A DNA stretch of 64,000 nucleotides from an uncultured Pseudomonadota bacterium (GCA_903884235.1 CAISEB010000012.1:186001-250000), one strand, 5' to 3'; counted from the first letter of the stretch, positions 41,799 to 51,464 are shown. Notes: generated by a model not told the origin, from the sequence alone. A program made the numbers and translations.

Positions 41799-43049
41799 TC
41801 AGGCGCTGACGGGGCGGATGGTCCGCGCCACCCGGAAGGCGATCGACAGCGACGTCGCCGTCATCAGCCCCGCGATCACGAACGGCGCGCCCGGCAGGTG
41901 CACGCCGTGGTTCCAGGCCGGCGTGATCGCGAACGCGAAGCTCGCCGTGAACAGGCCGGGCCCCGCGAGCCCCACGAGCCCCATCAGGCTCGACGCCGCG
42001 CCCTGCAGCTCGCCCTGCTCCGCGGGCGACACGCGCTGCGTCAGCAGGGAATCCGCGGCCGCGCTGTACAGGCCGGCGAGCGCGCCGATCGGGATCGCGC
42101 AGATGAACATCATGCCGGTGGGCGCGAAGGCGTAGCCGAGGTAGCTCGTCGTCTCCGCGGCGAGGCCGATCAGCGCCGCGCGCCGCTCGCCGATGCGGCG
42201 CACGACCGGACCGACCAACCCGCCCTGCACGATCGCCGTGCACACGCCGATGAACGCGAGCGTCCAGCCGACATGGCGGTTGTCCCAGCCGTAGCGATAG
42301 CCCGCGTACAGCACGAACACGCTCGGCAGCGAATAGTGCGCCAGGCGACGCAGCACCTGCATCGTGAACAGGCCCGCAAGTCCCCGCCGCGCACGGATCA
42401 GCATCAGCGAGCCCATCGGATTGGCGCGCTTCCAGCTGAACGGGCTGCGCCGGTCGGCCGGCAGCGACTCCGGCAGCACGATCCAGCCGTAGGCGGCGTT
42501 CGCGAGCGTCAGCGCGGCCGCGACGTAGAACGGCAGCCGTGGATGGATGGGGCTCAGCAGGGCGGCGAGCGCCGGCCCGAACACGAAACCGAAGCCCCAC
42601 GCTGCGCCGACATAGCCGAACGCCTGCGCGCGCTTCTCCGGCGGCGTGACATCGGCGATGTACGCCGAGGCGGTCGAGTAGGTGGCCGCCGTGATGCCGG
42701 AGATCACCCGGCCGATGAACAGCCACGTCAGCGTTGGCGCCAGTGCCATCAGCAGGTAGTCGAGGCCGAGCCCGGTCAGCGAGATCAGCAGCACCGGCCG
42801 GCGGCCGAACCGATCCGACAGTACGCCGGCGAGCGGCGAGAACAGGAACTGCATCAGCGCCCAAGCCGTCGCGAACACGCCGTAGGTCAGTGCCGCGAGC
42901 GCGGTATTGCCGCCCTGGAAGGCCTCGATCAGCTTGGGCAGCACCGGCACGACGATGCCGAACGCCAGGACGTCCATGACGACGTTCGCGAGGATGAACA
43001 CGAGCGCCGCCCGGCGTGCGGGCGGATGTTCCGGCGCGGCGGTGCTCAA
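41799..43049 (-). CDS. MFS transporter, TetA-like drug:H+ antiporter
   Basis: A 416-residue twelve-helix exporter of the 12-TMS drug-antiporter type. LSDRFGRRPVLLISL is the loop 2-3 motif; FIGRVISGITAATYSTASAYIAD and GAAWGFGFVFGPALAALLS (motif C) follow as in TetA. No ATG precedes helix 1; TTG at 43049 overlaps the ntrX stop (TTGA) and gives MSTAAPEHPP before the first helix. Translation coupling to an ntrX-type regulator is unusual for an exporter and might simply reflect compaction. Substrate unknown. Confidence 0.87.
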   Translation of the reverse strand: MSTAAPEHPPARRAALVFILANVVMDVLAFGIVVPVLPKLIEAFQGGNTALAALTYGVFATAWALMQFLFSPLAGVLSDRFGRRPVLLISLTGLGLDYLLMALAPTLTWLFIGRVISGITAATYSTASAYIADVTPPEKRAQAFGYVGAAWGFGFVFGPALAALLSPIHPRLPFYVAAALTLANAAYGWIVLPESLPADRRSPFSWKRANPMGSLMLIRARRGLAGLFTMQVLRRLAHYSLPSVFVLYAGYRYGWDNRHVGWTLAFIGVCTAIVQGGLVGPVVRRIGERRAALIGLAAETTSYLGYAFAPTGMMFICAIPIGALAGLYSAAADSLLTQRVSPAEQGELQGAASSLMGLVGLAGPGLFTASFAFAITPAWNHGVHLPGAPFVIAGLMTATSLSIAFRVARTIRPVSA

Positions 43050-44410
43050 TCGTCCACGCCCTGCCGGAAGTCCACGCCCAGCGAGCGCAGCTTGCGGTAC
43101 AGGTGCGTGCGCTCCATGCCGACGCGCTTGGCGAGCTGGCCGACCTTGCCGTTGCACAGCAGCAGCTGCTGCTGCAGGTAGGCTCGTTCGAACGCCTCGC
43201 GCGCCTCGCGCAGCGGCAGGGCCAGCAGGTCCTGCTTCACGAGCGGCTCGTCCTGCGCGAGGTGGGTCGCGAGCTCGCGCTCGATCTCCTCGAGCCGGAT
43301 CTCCTCCTCGCCGCCGAGCAGCAGCAGCCGGTGGACGAGGTTGCGCAGCTCGCTCATGTTCCCCGGCCACGGATAGTTGCGCAGGCGATTCTGCGCCGCG
43401 ACGCCGAAGCGGCGGAACGTGAGGCGCTCCTCGTCGACCAGCCGGTCGACGTAGTGACGCAGCAGGTCGGGGACGTCCTCGGCGTAGTCCCTGAGCGGCG
43501 GGACCTTCAGCGTGATCAGGTTCAGGTGGGCCAGCAGGTCGCGCCGGAACGGCTCCGGATCCGCACGCAACTCGAGTCCCGGCTGGGCGCTGCTCACCAC
43601 CCGCACCGCGAGCCGCTGCGGCTGGCTGCCTTCGACCCGAGTGTAGGCACCCGCCTCGAGGTCGGCCGCGAGCATCCGCTGCACCGTCGGCGAGAAGTCC
43701 TCGATCCCGGCGAGGTAGAGCGTGCCCTCGCGGGCTTGGTCGTAGAGGCCCGGCACCACGACGCCGCCGCGCTCGGTGCCGCGCAGCCGCGCGGCCGCGC
43801 TCTGCTCGTCGAGGGCGCCGCCGGCGACGAGGACGAACGGCTGCTCGGCCCGGCCGCTCAGCGAGTGCAGGTAGCGCGCGAACGCCTCGCGACCGGTGCC
43901 GGACTCGCCGATCAGCAGCACCGACGAGTCCCGCGGCGCGACCTGCTGGATCTGCTCGCGCAGCTGCTGCATCAGCCGGCTCTTGCCGACCGGCGCGACC
44001 AGTGGCGGCACGAGCGCGCGGGCGGCGACCCGCTTGCGACGGCCGGAGTCGAGCGCGCGCGCGACCACCCGCAGCAGCTTCGCGAGCGACAGCGGCTTCT
44101 CGATGAAGTCGAATGCGCCCAACCGGGTGGCCTCGACGGCGGTCTCGACCGTGCCGTGGCCGCTCATCATGACCACCGGGCAGCTCAGCACGCCGGAGCT
44201 CGACCACTCGCGCAGCAGCGTGATGCCGTCGGTATCGGGCATCCAGATGTCGAGCAGCACGAGGTCGGGTTCGTGGCGGGCGCGTGCCGCACGCGCCTGA
44301 ACGGCGTCCGCGGCGACGTCGACGTCATGGCCCTCGTCTGACAGGACTTCCTTGAGGGTGCTGCGGATGTCGGACTCATCGTCGACGACGAGGATTCGCG
44401 GGGCGCTCAT
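43046..44410 (-). CDS. ntrX: NtrX-type response regulator with degraded AAA+ domain
   Basis: 454 residues: receiver domain (phosphoacceptor Asp54, Lys105), sigma54-interaction AAA+ domain (about 140-365), and a C-terminal Fis-type helix-turn-helix (VGQLAKRVGMERTHLYRKLRSLGV). The central domain is not a normal activator: the Walker A segment is GESGTGRE (168-175) with Arg in place of Lys, the GAFTGA loop is replaced by RGGVVVPG near 214-221, and Walker B is EGTLYLAG (228-235) without the Asp-Glu pair. It probably binds DNA but cannot remodel sigma54 polymerase. It overlaps ntrY by ATGA. Nitrogen or redox control is the family role; targets unknown. Confidence 0.88.
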   Translation of the reverse strand: MSAPRILVVDDESDIRSTLKEVLSDEGHDVDVAADAVQARAARARHEPDLVLLDIWMPDTDGITLLREWSSSGVLSCPVVMMSGHGTVETAVEATRLGAFDFIEKPLSLAKLLRVVARALDSGRRKRVAARALVPPLVAPVGKSRLMQQLREQIQQVAPRDSSVLLIGESGTGREAFARYLHSLSGRAEQPFVLVAGGALDEQSAAARLRGTERGGVVVPGLYDQAREGTLYLAGIEDFSPTVQRMLAADLEAGAYTRVEGSQPQRLAVRVVSSAQPGLELRADPEPFRRDLLAHLNLITLKVPPLRDYAEDVPDLLRHYVDRLVDEERLTFRRFGVAAQNRLRNYPWPGNMSELRNLVHRLLLLGGEEEIRLEEIERELATHLAQDEPLVKQDLLALPLREAREAFERAYLQQQLLLCNGKVGQLAKRVGMERTHLYRKLRSLGVDFRQGVDD

Positions 44411-46695
44411 GCACGCTCTCTCCTGGGCTCGGGTCTACGGGCTTCTCTGGGCACGGTGCTCGCCAGCGCGTCGCGCGCCGCATCGTCGAGCGGCAGCAGC
44501 ACCCGGATGCGGGCACCGCCATCGCGGCCGTTGTCGGCCTCGATGCGGCCGCCGTGCTCCTCGACGATCTTCTTCACGATCGCAAGCCCGAGGCCGGTGC
44601 CCTTGGGCTTGCTGGTGACGTACGGGTCGAACACCTGGCTGATGATCTCATGCTGGAACCCCGGCCCGTTGTCGGACACGATGAGGTCGAGCATCGGATG
44701 GCCCGCGGTCAGCGTGCGATGCGTCTCGACCAGCACGACCGCGTCCGCATGCCCCTCGAGGGCCTCGAACGCGTTGGTCAGCAGGTTGTTGAGGATCTGG
44801 CGGACCCGGCCGCGGTCAGCCTCGACGAGGCCGAGCGCGGGATCGAGCTGCAGCTGGACGCCGACGTGGGTGCCGCCGGCGACCGAACCCTGCGCGCGGT
44901 AGAGGTCCGCGACCTCCGTCACCAGCTGGTTGAGGTCGAAGTGGATCAGCTCCATGGACGGCGCGCGCGCGTACTCGGAGAACGCGTTCACCATCTGCTT
45001 CATCGCCTCGACCTGCTGGATGATCGTGTGCGTGCCGCGCTCGAGGATTTCGGCGTCCCTCGCGTTCATCTGCTCGAGCAGGCGGCGCCGCATGCGCTCC
45101 GCGGACAGCTGGATCGGCGTGAGCGGGTTCTTGATCTCGTGCGCGAGCCGGCGCGCGACCTCGCCCCAGGCCGCATCGCGCTGGGCCCGCAGCAGCGTCG
45201 TGATGTCATCGAACACCAGCACGAGCCCGGGCGCCGGACCGTCGTCCGCCGGCAGCGCGGTGCAGGCCACCATGAGCTCGCGCCGGCCGCTCTCGGTCTT
45301 GAACTGCAGCTGCTCCCGCCACTCGGTCTGGCCGGCATCGAGATGGCGGCGACAGGCCAGCAGGAACTGCTCGAGCAACGCCTCGCCACCGGCGAGTTCG
45401 GACAGCGGGCGCCCGACCGCCGATTCGAGATCGACGCCGAGGATGTTCGAGGCTGCCGGATTCGCGGTGCGCAGCCTGAGGTCGCTCTCGACCGAGATCA
45501 CGCCGGTCGACAGGCGCGCGAGGATGACCGCGAGGCTGGCCCGTTCCTGCTCGACCGCCGCGCGGCTGCGCTCCGCGTCGGAGCGGGCGCGGCCGAGCCG
45601 CTTAGTCATGTCGTTGAACGAGTGGACGAGGAAGCCCATCTCGTCGTGCGACGGCAGCGTCAGACGCAGGTTGAGGTCGCCCTTGCCGACCGCGCGAGTG
45701 CCGGCAATCAGGTCCTGCACGGGCTTCACGAGCCGCGTCGCCCAGAAGAACGCCCCGTACACGGCGGCGAGCGCCGACAGCAGCAGCACGAGAGTCAGTG
45801 TCAGCGTGAACGTCGACTTCAGGAACGGCCGCTGGTAGTTGCGCAGCGCGTACTGCGAGTAGGCACCCTGCACGTCGTCGGCGAGGCCCGCAAGCTGCTC
45901 AGGCACGAGGTAGGCCGCCACCAGCACCCGCGACTCGCCGGTCGAGCTGTCGCCAAGCACGGTCGCGGTGGTGACGCGGTAGCCGCCCGAGGGGCCCGGG
46001 TCGAGGCTCACGTAGCTGGCGCGGTGGCGGGCCTCGATCAGCACGTCCTCGGGCGGCAGCGTCGGCAGCATCTGCACCGCGAAATCGGTGCTCGCCGCGA
46101 TGATGTGACCGTGATCGCCCACGACGAGCAGCTCCGCGGCACCCGAGAAGCGGCGCAGCTTCTCGAGCTGCGTGATCAGCTCGAAGTCACGCGTGCTGCG
46201 CAGCTCCTCGGCCATGCTGCGCGTGCGCGACGAGAACTCGCGCATGCGCAGGCTGAGCGCCGCCCGCGACAGCGCCAGCGCGTCGTCGAGTCCGCGGCCG
46301 ACGTTGACGTCGAACCAGCTGTCGATGCCACGATTGAGCGCGTTCACCGAGAACATGTAGACGAGCAGGATCGGCGCCAGCGCGAGTGCGCTCGACATGA
46401 GCACGGCGCGTGCCTTCATGCGCGATCCGGGGACGCCCTGGCGCCAGTCGCGCGCAAGCTCGTACAGCTTGCGGCCAATCAGGCCGAGCAGCGCGAGCAC
46501 GCCGAGCAGGTTGACGACGAGCAGCCACGGCTGCAGGTCGTTGAAGCGCGTCGCGTCCTGGGCCGTCACGGCGAGGAGCACGAGGGACGCCACGCTGGCG
46601 AGGCCACCCAGCACCGTCAGCACCGTGAACCCGGCGCGCCGCCAGCGCGGCACTTGGGGAACGGCGATGCCGGGCTCGGGCGGCGTGCCGGTCAT
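44407..46695 (-). CDS. ntrY: NtrY-type sensor histidine kinase
   Basis: A 762-residue membrane kinase. Hydrophobic segments lie at about 20-45, 55-77 and 95-118, followed by a periplasmic region of roughly 170 residues and another span near 295-318, then HAMP (TRLVKPVQDLIAGTRAVGKGDLNLRL). A PAS-like domain follows (ILARLSTGVISVESDLRLRTANPAASNIL), the HisKA box RLAHEIKNPLTPIQLSAERMRRR, and the ATPase domain (NNLLTNAFEALEG, SDNGPGF, GTGLGLAIVKKIVEEHGG). The HEIKNPLTPIQLSAER form is diagnostic of NtrY. It overlaps both neighbours by ATGA and phosphorylates the ntrX product. Confidence 0.94.
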   Translation of the reverse strand: MTGTPPEPGIAVPQVPRWRRAGFTVLTVLGGLASVASLVLLAVTAQDATRFNDLQPWLLVVNLLGVLALLGLIGRKLYELARDWRQGVPGSRMKARAVLMSSALALAPILLVYMFSVNALNRGIDSWFDVNVGRGLDDALALSRAALSLRMREFSSRTRSMAEELRSTRDFELITQLEKLRRFSGAAELLVVGDHGHIIAASTDFAVQMLPTLPPEDVLIEARHRASYVSLDPGPSGGYRVTTATVLGDSSTGESRVLVAAYLVPEQLAGLADDVQGAYSQYALRNYQRPFLKSTFTLTLTLVLLLSALAAVYGAFFWATRLVKPVQDLIAGTRAVGKGDLNLRLTLPSHDEMGFLVHSFNDMTKRLGRARSDAERSRAAVEQERASLAVILARLSTGVISVESDLRLRTANPAASNILGVDLESAVGRPLSELAGGEALLEQFLLACRRHLDAGQTEWREQLQFKTESGRRELMVACTALPADDGPAPGLVLVFDDITTLLRAQRDAAWGEVARRLAHEIKNPLTPIQLSAERMRRRLLEQMNARDAEILERGTHTIIQQVEAMKQMVNAFSEYARAPSMELIHFDLNQLVTEVADLYRAQGSVAGGTHVGVQLQLDPALGLVEADRGRVRQILNNLLTNAFEALEGHADAVVLVETHRTLTAGHPMLDLIVSDNGPGFQHEIISQVFDPYVTSKPKGTGLGLAIVKKIVEEHGGRIEADNGRDGGARIRVLLPLDDAARDALASTVPREARRPEPRRERA

Positions 46696-47306
46696 GGTGG
46701 CAGCGTCCAGGTGTACCAGTCGGTGGTGCGCTTCCAGTCCATCCAGAACATCATCGCCTTGAGCGCGCCGGGCAGGCCGCCCTCGATCGTCGTCTGCACG
46801 CGCAGCGACGCCTCGTAGTGGTTGTCCTTCTCGATCAGCGCCTCGTCGATCACCGGCAGGCCGCGGACCTCCGAGAGTCCGTTCAGGGCGGCGGCGAGCG
46901 AGGTGAACGACACCTGCTGTCCGCTATTGAGGTTGTTGACGATGTAGCGCTCCGACAGCGCGTGATAGCGCAGCTGCCAGCGCTGCACGAGCGAGGCGAC
47001 CTTCTCGTCGATGAAGTAGCGACGCTTGCGCAGGACGTCGACGTCGAGCTGCAGCACGACCGGGACGCCCTCGCGGATCGCCTGGTGGGCGTTGCGCGAC
47101 AGGGCGAGGTCGAGCGTCGCGTTCAGCTGGTAGACGTGCTCGGCAGGCTCGAGGAACGCGGAGCGCACGTCGAACCGGGCACCATCCTCGAGGGTCGGCT
47201 CGTCGGCGCGGGCGACCACCGTCAGGCACAGCAGCAGCGCGAGTCCTGCCAGGCGGAGCCAGGCGGGACCACGTGTGCGCAGGTCGTTGGCGATGTGTCC
47301 GTTCAT
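46692..47306 (-). CDS. DUF4390 exported protein
   Basis: A 204-residue protein with an N-terminal signal peptide (hydrophobic about 15-32) and a DUF4390 body: AEHVYQLNATLDLALSRNAHQAIREGVPVVLQLDVDVLRKRRYFIDE, then RYHALSERYIVNNLNSG and the closing WTLPP. It is conserved between rsmB and ntrY in many gammaproteobacteria. It overlaps the ntrY start by ATGA and is 27 bases after rsmB, so the whole run def to the MFS gene may be one transcript. Its function is unknown; a periplasmic partner of NtrY is an attractive inference from synteny. Confidence 0.88.
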   Translation of the reverse strand: MNGHIANDLRTRGPAWLRLAGLALLLCLTVVARADEPTLEDGARFDVRSAFLEPAEHVYQLNATLDLALSRNAHQAIREGVPVVLQLDVDVLRKRRYFIDEKVASLVQRWQLRYHALSERYIVNNLNSGQQVSFTSLAAALNGLSEVRGLPVIDEALIEKDNHYEASLRVQTTIEGGLPGALKAMMFWMDWKRTTDWYTWTLPP

Positions 47307-47333
47307 GAGGAGGCGAGCGAGTGGTCCCGGCGG

Positions 47334-48662
47334 TCAGTGCTGGCGCCGCTCGAGGCAGGCGTAGTAGAACCCGTCGGTCCCCGCCACCCCCGGCAGGAGC
47401 GTGAGGCCCGGCCCTCGCGCGGCGGGCAGCGGCGGCAGCCCGGCCACGGCAAGGCTAGCAGATTCCGTGACTTCGGCCGCTTCCGGCGTCGCCGCCAGGA
47501 ACGCCCGCACCACCGCCCGGTTCTCGGCGCGCAGGATCGAGCAGGTGGCGTAGACGAGGCGCCCGCCCGGCGCCAGCCGCTCCCAGAGCACGGCCAGGAG
47601 GCGCTTCTGGCGATCGGCGAGCGTGCTCACGTCGCGCGGCCGGCGCAGCCACTTGATGTCCGGATGGCGCCGGATCACGCCCGTCCCCGAACACGGCGCA
47701 TCGAGCAGGATGCGGTCAAAGAGACCAGGCCCGCCGGCCGTGGGATCGAGCGCATCCCCGACCACGACGTTGGCCGCGAGTCCGAGGCGGGCGAGGTTGT
47801 CGCGGATCCGGCCGGCGCGCAGCGGATCGACGTCGAGCGCGACGACCTCGGCGAGGCCCGGGACCGATTCGAGCAGGTGCCCGGTCTTCCCGCCCGGGGC
47901 CGCACAGGCATCGAGCACGCGCATGCCCGGGCGCGCGTCGAGCAAGGGCACCGCGAGCTGGGCCGCCGCATCCTGCACGGAGCAGCGACCTTCGACGAAT
48001 GCCTGGAGCGCACGCACGTCCGTCGGCCGGCCGAGGTCGAGTGCCGCCGGCGCGAACGGCACAGCGTGGGTCTCGTGGCCGGCCTCCGCGAGCTCAGCGG
48101 CGAGCGCCTCGGTCGTCGTGCGCGCAAGGTTGGCCCTGAGGGTGAGCGGCGGATGCGCATTGTTCGCGGCGAGCACGCGTTCGGCCTGGTCGTGCCAGTC
48201 CTGCTCGAGGGCATCCACGATCCACGCCGGATGCGAGGTGCGCCCGCCGACCGAGGCGTCGGCCACGGCGAGTAGCGCCTCGCGCTCGCGCTGGAACCGG
48301 CGCAAGCAGGCATTCACGAACCCGGCCGCACGCGCCTCGCCGACGCGCCGGGCAGCCTCGACCGTCGCGCTGACCGCGGCGTGCTCGGCGGTCTCGGCGT
48401 ACTCGAGCTGGTAGAGGCCGACCAGCAGCAGTGCCTGGAGCTCGGGCGTGAGCGCGTCCCACTTGCGCGTCGCGAGCTGGCCGACGACCAGCTTCAGGCG
48501 ATGGCCGAAGCGCAGCGCGCCGAACGCGAGCGCCTGCACGAACGCCCGGTCCGCGGGGTCTACGTTGGGATCGGCGAGCGCGGTCTCGAGCGATTGGCCG
48601 CGCCCGATCACGCCGGCGACGGCGCGCACGGCGGCGGCGCGACTGGCGGAACCGTCGCTCAT
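47334..48662 (-). CDS. rsmB: 16S rRNA m5C967 methyltransferase
   Basis: A 442-residue SAM-dependent methyltransferase. The N-terminal NusB-like RNA-binding domain occupies about residues 1-140, and the Rossmann catalytic domain follows with DACAAPGGKTGHLLE (SAM binding), the catalytic Cys in LLDAPCSGTGVIRRHPDIKWLR, and the second Cys in VYATCSILRAEN. It methylates cytosine 967 of 16S rRNA. The ATG overlaps the fmt stop (ATGA). Gene order def-fmt-rsmB is the standard one. Confidence 0.95.
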   Translation of the reverse strand: MSDGSASRAAAVRAVAGVIGRGQSLETALADPNVDPADRAFVQALAFGALRFGHRLKLVVGQLATRKWDALTPELQALLLVGLYQLEYAETAEHAAVSATVEAARRVGEARAAGFVNACLRRFQREREALLAVADASVGGRTSHPAWIVDALEQDWHDQAERVLAANNAHPPLTLRANLARTTTEALAAELAEAGHETHAVPFAPAALDLGRPTDVRALQAFVEGRCSVQDAAAQLAVPLLDARPGMRVLDACAAPGGKTGHLLESVPGLAEVVALDVDPLRAGRIRDNLARLGLAANVVVGDALDPTAGGPGLFDRILLDAPCSGTGVIRRHPDIKWLRRPRDVSTLADRQKRLLAVLWERLAPGGRLVYATCSILRAENRAVVRAFLAATPEAAEVTESASLAVAGLPPLPAARGPGLTLLPGVAGTDGFYYACLERRQH

Positions 48663-49615
48663 GGCAGATCTCCGAAAGTGCGGCCCGGCAGCGGGCCGTG
48701 GCGGGATTCGCTGTGCACGAAAGCGCGCGCATCGATGATGTTGCGCCCGGCGAGCTGCAACCGCGTCAGCCGCAGCAGGCCATCGCCCGTCGCGACGTCG
48801 ATGCCGTCCGTTCCCGCCTCGACGATGGCGCCCGGCGGCGCGCTCGCAGTCGTGCCGAGCGGCGTCGCCGCATGCACTCGCAGCTGGCCGCCCTGCCAGC
48901 GCGTCTCGGCGACGGGCCAGGGCTGGAACGCCCGCACCTGGCGATCGAGTTCCGCCGCCCGGTGCGCCCAGTCGATGCGCGCCTCGGCCTTCTCGAGCTT
49001 GCGCGCATACGTCACGCCGTCGGCGGACTGCGGCCTTGGTGCGGGCGCGTCGCCGCGCCCGAGCGCGGCGAGCACGCACAGCATTGCCGCCGCGCCCTGG
49101 CGCGCGAGCGCTGCAGTGAGCGTCGCCGCGGTGTCGTGCGGCCCGATCGCCAGCGGCTCCATGAGGTGCACCGGACCCGTGTCCAGCCCCGCCTCCATCT
49201 GCATGATGGACGAGCCGGTCGCCGCGTCGCCGGCGAGGATCGCGCGCTGCACGGGCGCCGCGCCGCGCCAGCGCGGCAGCAGCGAGGCGTGGATGTTGAG
49301 ACAGCCGAGGCGCGGCACGGCGAGCACTGCCGCCGGCAGCAGCAGGCCATAGGCCGCGACCACCATGACGTCCGGCGCGAGCGCCGCGAGGGTCCCGGTG
49401 GCGGCGGCGTCCTTGAGCGTCGCGGGCTGCAGCACCGGCAGGCCGAGCGCGACCGCAGCTTGCTTCACCGCGGGCGGGGTCAGGGCTCGACCGCGCCCGG
49501 CTGGTCGGTCCGGCTGGGTGTAGACGGCGACGACGCGATGGCCTGCGGCGACGATCGCCTCGAGCGCCGGCACCGCGAAGTCCGGTGTGCCGGCGTAGAC
49601 GATCGTGAGCGGCAC
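48659..49615 (-). CDS. fmt: methionyl-tRNA formyltransferase
   Basis: 318 residues. Adds formyl to initiator Met-tRNA using 10-formyltetrahydrofolate. IVYAGTPDFAVPAL opens the Rossmann domain; GRGRALTPPAVK, and the catalytic NIHASLLPRWRGAAPVQRAI with Asn and His are present. The C-terminal OB-like domain begins near WAHRAAELDRQVRAFQPWP. The start is GTG at 49615, five bases after def, and the stop overlaps the rsmB start. Confidence 0.96.
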   Translation of the reverse strand: MPLTIVYAGTPDFAVPALEAIVAAGHRVVAVYTQPDRPAGRGRALTPPAVKQAAVALGLPVLQPATLKDAAATGTLAALAPDVMVVAAYGLLLPAAVLAVPRLGCLNIHASLLPRWRGAAPVQRAILAGDAATGSSIMQMEAGLDTGPVHLMEPLAIGPHDTAATLTAALARQGAAAMLCVLAALGRGDAPAPRPQSADGVTYARKLEKAEARIDWAHRAAELDRQVRAFQPWPVAETRWQGGQLRVHAATPLGTTASAPPGAIVEAGTDGIDVATGDGLLRLTRLQLAGRNIIDARAFVHSESRHGPLPGRTFGDLP

Positions 49616-49620
49616 GAGGT

Positions 49621-50157
49621 TCAGCGCACCGACGACGGGGCCCGGGCGGGAGCCCCGGTGCGCTGGCGGTGGTCCTTCTCGAGCTTCTTGCGGATCCGGC
49701 TGCGCTTGAGTTCGGAGATGTAGTCGACGAACAGCTTGCCCTCGAGATGGTCCATCTCGTGCTGCACGCAGACGGCGAGCAGCCCCTCGCAGTCCATCTC
49801 GAAGGTCTTGCCGCTGCGATCCTGTGCCCGGACGCGGACGTTGGCGGCGCGCTGCACCGGCTCGTAGTATCCGGGCACGGAGAGGCAGCCCTCCTCGGAC
49901 ATGCAGAGTTCGCCGCGACTGAGGATCTCCGGATTGATGAAGACCAGCGGCGTGTCCTTCTCATCGGACACGTCGAGGACCAGCAGGCGCTGGTGGAAAT
50001 CGACCTGCGGCGCGGCGAGACCGACGCCGGGCGCGGCATACATGGTCTCGAACATGTCGTCGATCAGGCGCTGCATCGCGGCGTCGATCTGGGTCACCGG
50101 ACGAGCGCGGGTCCGCAGGCGGGGATCGGGATATTCAAGAATCGTGAGGCGCGTCAT
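49621..50157 (-). CDS. def: peptide deformylase
   Basis: 178 residues. Removes the N-formyl group from new proteins. All three motifs are present: [16 protein letters not shown] with the metal-binding Cys, and [10 protein letters not shown] with the two metal-binding His and catalytic Glu. It heads the def-fmt-rsmB operon and is divergent from the LysM gene across 178 bases. The C-terminal tail ([16 protein letters not shown]) is a little longer and basic compared with E. coli. Confidence 0.97.
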   Translation of the reverse strand: MTRLTILEYPDPRLRTRARPVTQIDAAMQRLIDDMFETMYAAPGVGLAAPQVDFHQRLLVLDVSDEKDTPLVFINPEILSRGELCMSEEGCLSVPGYYEPVQRAANVRVRAQDRSGKTFEMDCEGLLAVCVQHEMDHLEGKLFVDYISELKRSRIRKKLEKDHRQRTGAPARAPSSVR

Positions 50158-50335
50158 GTTTATGAGTGGGGTATTTCGTGCAACTGGCGCAATAATGCTG
50201 CTAAAGTTTCGGTGGCATTGGACTTATTGTCGAAGGCCGGCCCCGAGGATCGGGATGGATTATAGGGCGGCAAGCCGTATCGGGTCTCAATTGGATGGGA
50301 CTTTGTTCGCGGCACCGTCACGGGCAACTAACCCC

Positions 50336-51460
50336 ATGAAAAAACTCCATAAAATCGCTGGTCTCTGCATCCTGGGCCTGCTCCTCGGCCAAGCGGCATT
50401 CGCAGCCGACCCGCCAGCCGCCGGCCACAGCACGTCGGTGCCGCTCGCGGCGGACGCGCCGTCGAGCTACGTCGTCCAGAAGGGCGACACGCTGTGGACA
50501 CTGGCCTCGAAGTTCCTCAGCCAGCCCTGGTACTGGCCTGAGATCTGGTACCTGAACCCGGATATCAAGAACCCCCATCGGATCTACCCCGGTGACACGC
50601 TCCGGCTCGTCTACGACGCCGAGGGTCGGCCCCAGTTGCGCGTCGAGCGCGCCTTCGAGCGCGGCGACACGGTTCGCCTCTCGCCCCAGGTGCGGTCGAT
50701 GCCGCTCGACGAGGCCATCCCGGCGATTCCGTTCGAGATCGTCGCCGCCTTCATGTCGAAGCCGAGCGTGATCTCGGCGGACGAATCCAAGTCGCTGCCG
50801 TACGTGGTCGCGATCGGGCGGGACCGCGTGATCGGCGGCATGGGCGACCTCATCTACGTCCGCAACGTGAAGGGCCTGCCGACCGGCTCGCGACTCAACG
50901 TCGTGCACGTGGGCGACAAGCTCAAGGACCCCGAGAGCGGCAAGGTGCTCGGCTACCAGGGCATCTACGCCGGCACCGCGCGGCTCGAGCGCACTGCCGA
51001 GGGCAATGGCCGCGACGACCTCGCCAAGCTGGTGCTGGTCTCCTCGGCCCGCGAGACGCTGACCGGTGACCGGCTCGTGCGCGACAGCCTCGAGGTGCCG
51101 CTCGATTTCATACCCCACGCGCCGGCCAAGCCGGTCAAGGGCCAGATCATCTCGGTCGTCGACGGCGTCACCGTGATCGGCCAGTACCAGGTCGTGATCA
51201 TCAACCGCGGGACGCGCGCCGGCCTCGAGCCTGGCCACGTGCTCGCGATCTGGCAGCGTGGCGACTCGGTTCCGGACCGCGGCACGGGCGGCGTCACCGA
51301 GAGCAGCCCGTTCGCCGATATCTTCACGCGCGACGTGCGCCTGCCGAGCGAACGCGCCGGCTCGTTCATGGTCTTCCGCGCCTACGCCGACATGAGCTAC
51401 GGCCTCGTCCTCGACGCCTCGAGCGAAATGCACGTCGGCGACACGATCAAGAACCCCTGA
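50336..51460 (+). CDS. LysM peptidoglycan-binding exported protein
   Basis: A 374-residue protein with a signal peptide (MKKLHKIAGLCILGLLLGQ, cut after AFA), a LysM domain at about 45-92 (SYVVQKGDTLWTLASKFL ... YPGDTLRLVY), and a long beta-rich C-terminus of unknown fold containing GLPTGSRLNVVHVGDKL and RGTRAGLEPGHVLAIWQ. It is the conserved neighbour of def/dprA in gammaproteobacteria and probably binds the cell wall. Two GC-rich hairpins follow the stop. The 5' flank to def is AT-richer than average, consistent with a divergent promoter pair, but no confident boxes can be named. Confidence 0.92.
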   Translation: MKKLHKIAGLCILGLLLGQAAFAADPPAAGHSTSVPLAADAPSSYVVQKGDTLWTLASKFLSQPWYWPEIWYLNPDIKNPHRIYPGDTLRLVYDAEGRPQLRVERAFERGDTVRLSPQVRSMPLDEAIPAIPFEIVAAFMSKPSVISADESKSLPYVVAIGRDRVIGGMGDLIYVRNVKGLPTGSRLNVVHVGDKLKDPESGKVLGYQGIYAGTARLERTAEGNGRDDLAKLVLVSSARETLTGDRLVRDSLEVPLDFIPHAPAKPVKGQIISVVDGVTVIGQYQVVIINRGTRAGLEPGHVLAIWQRGDSVPDRGTGGVTESSPFADIFTRDVRLPSERAGSFMVFRAYADMSYGLVLDASSEMHVGDTIKNP

Positions 51461-51464
51461 GCAC

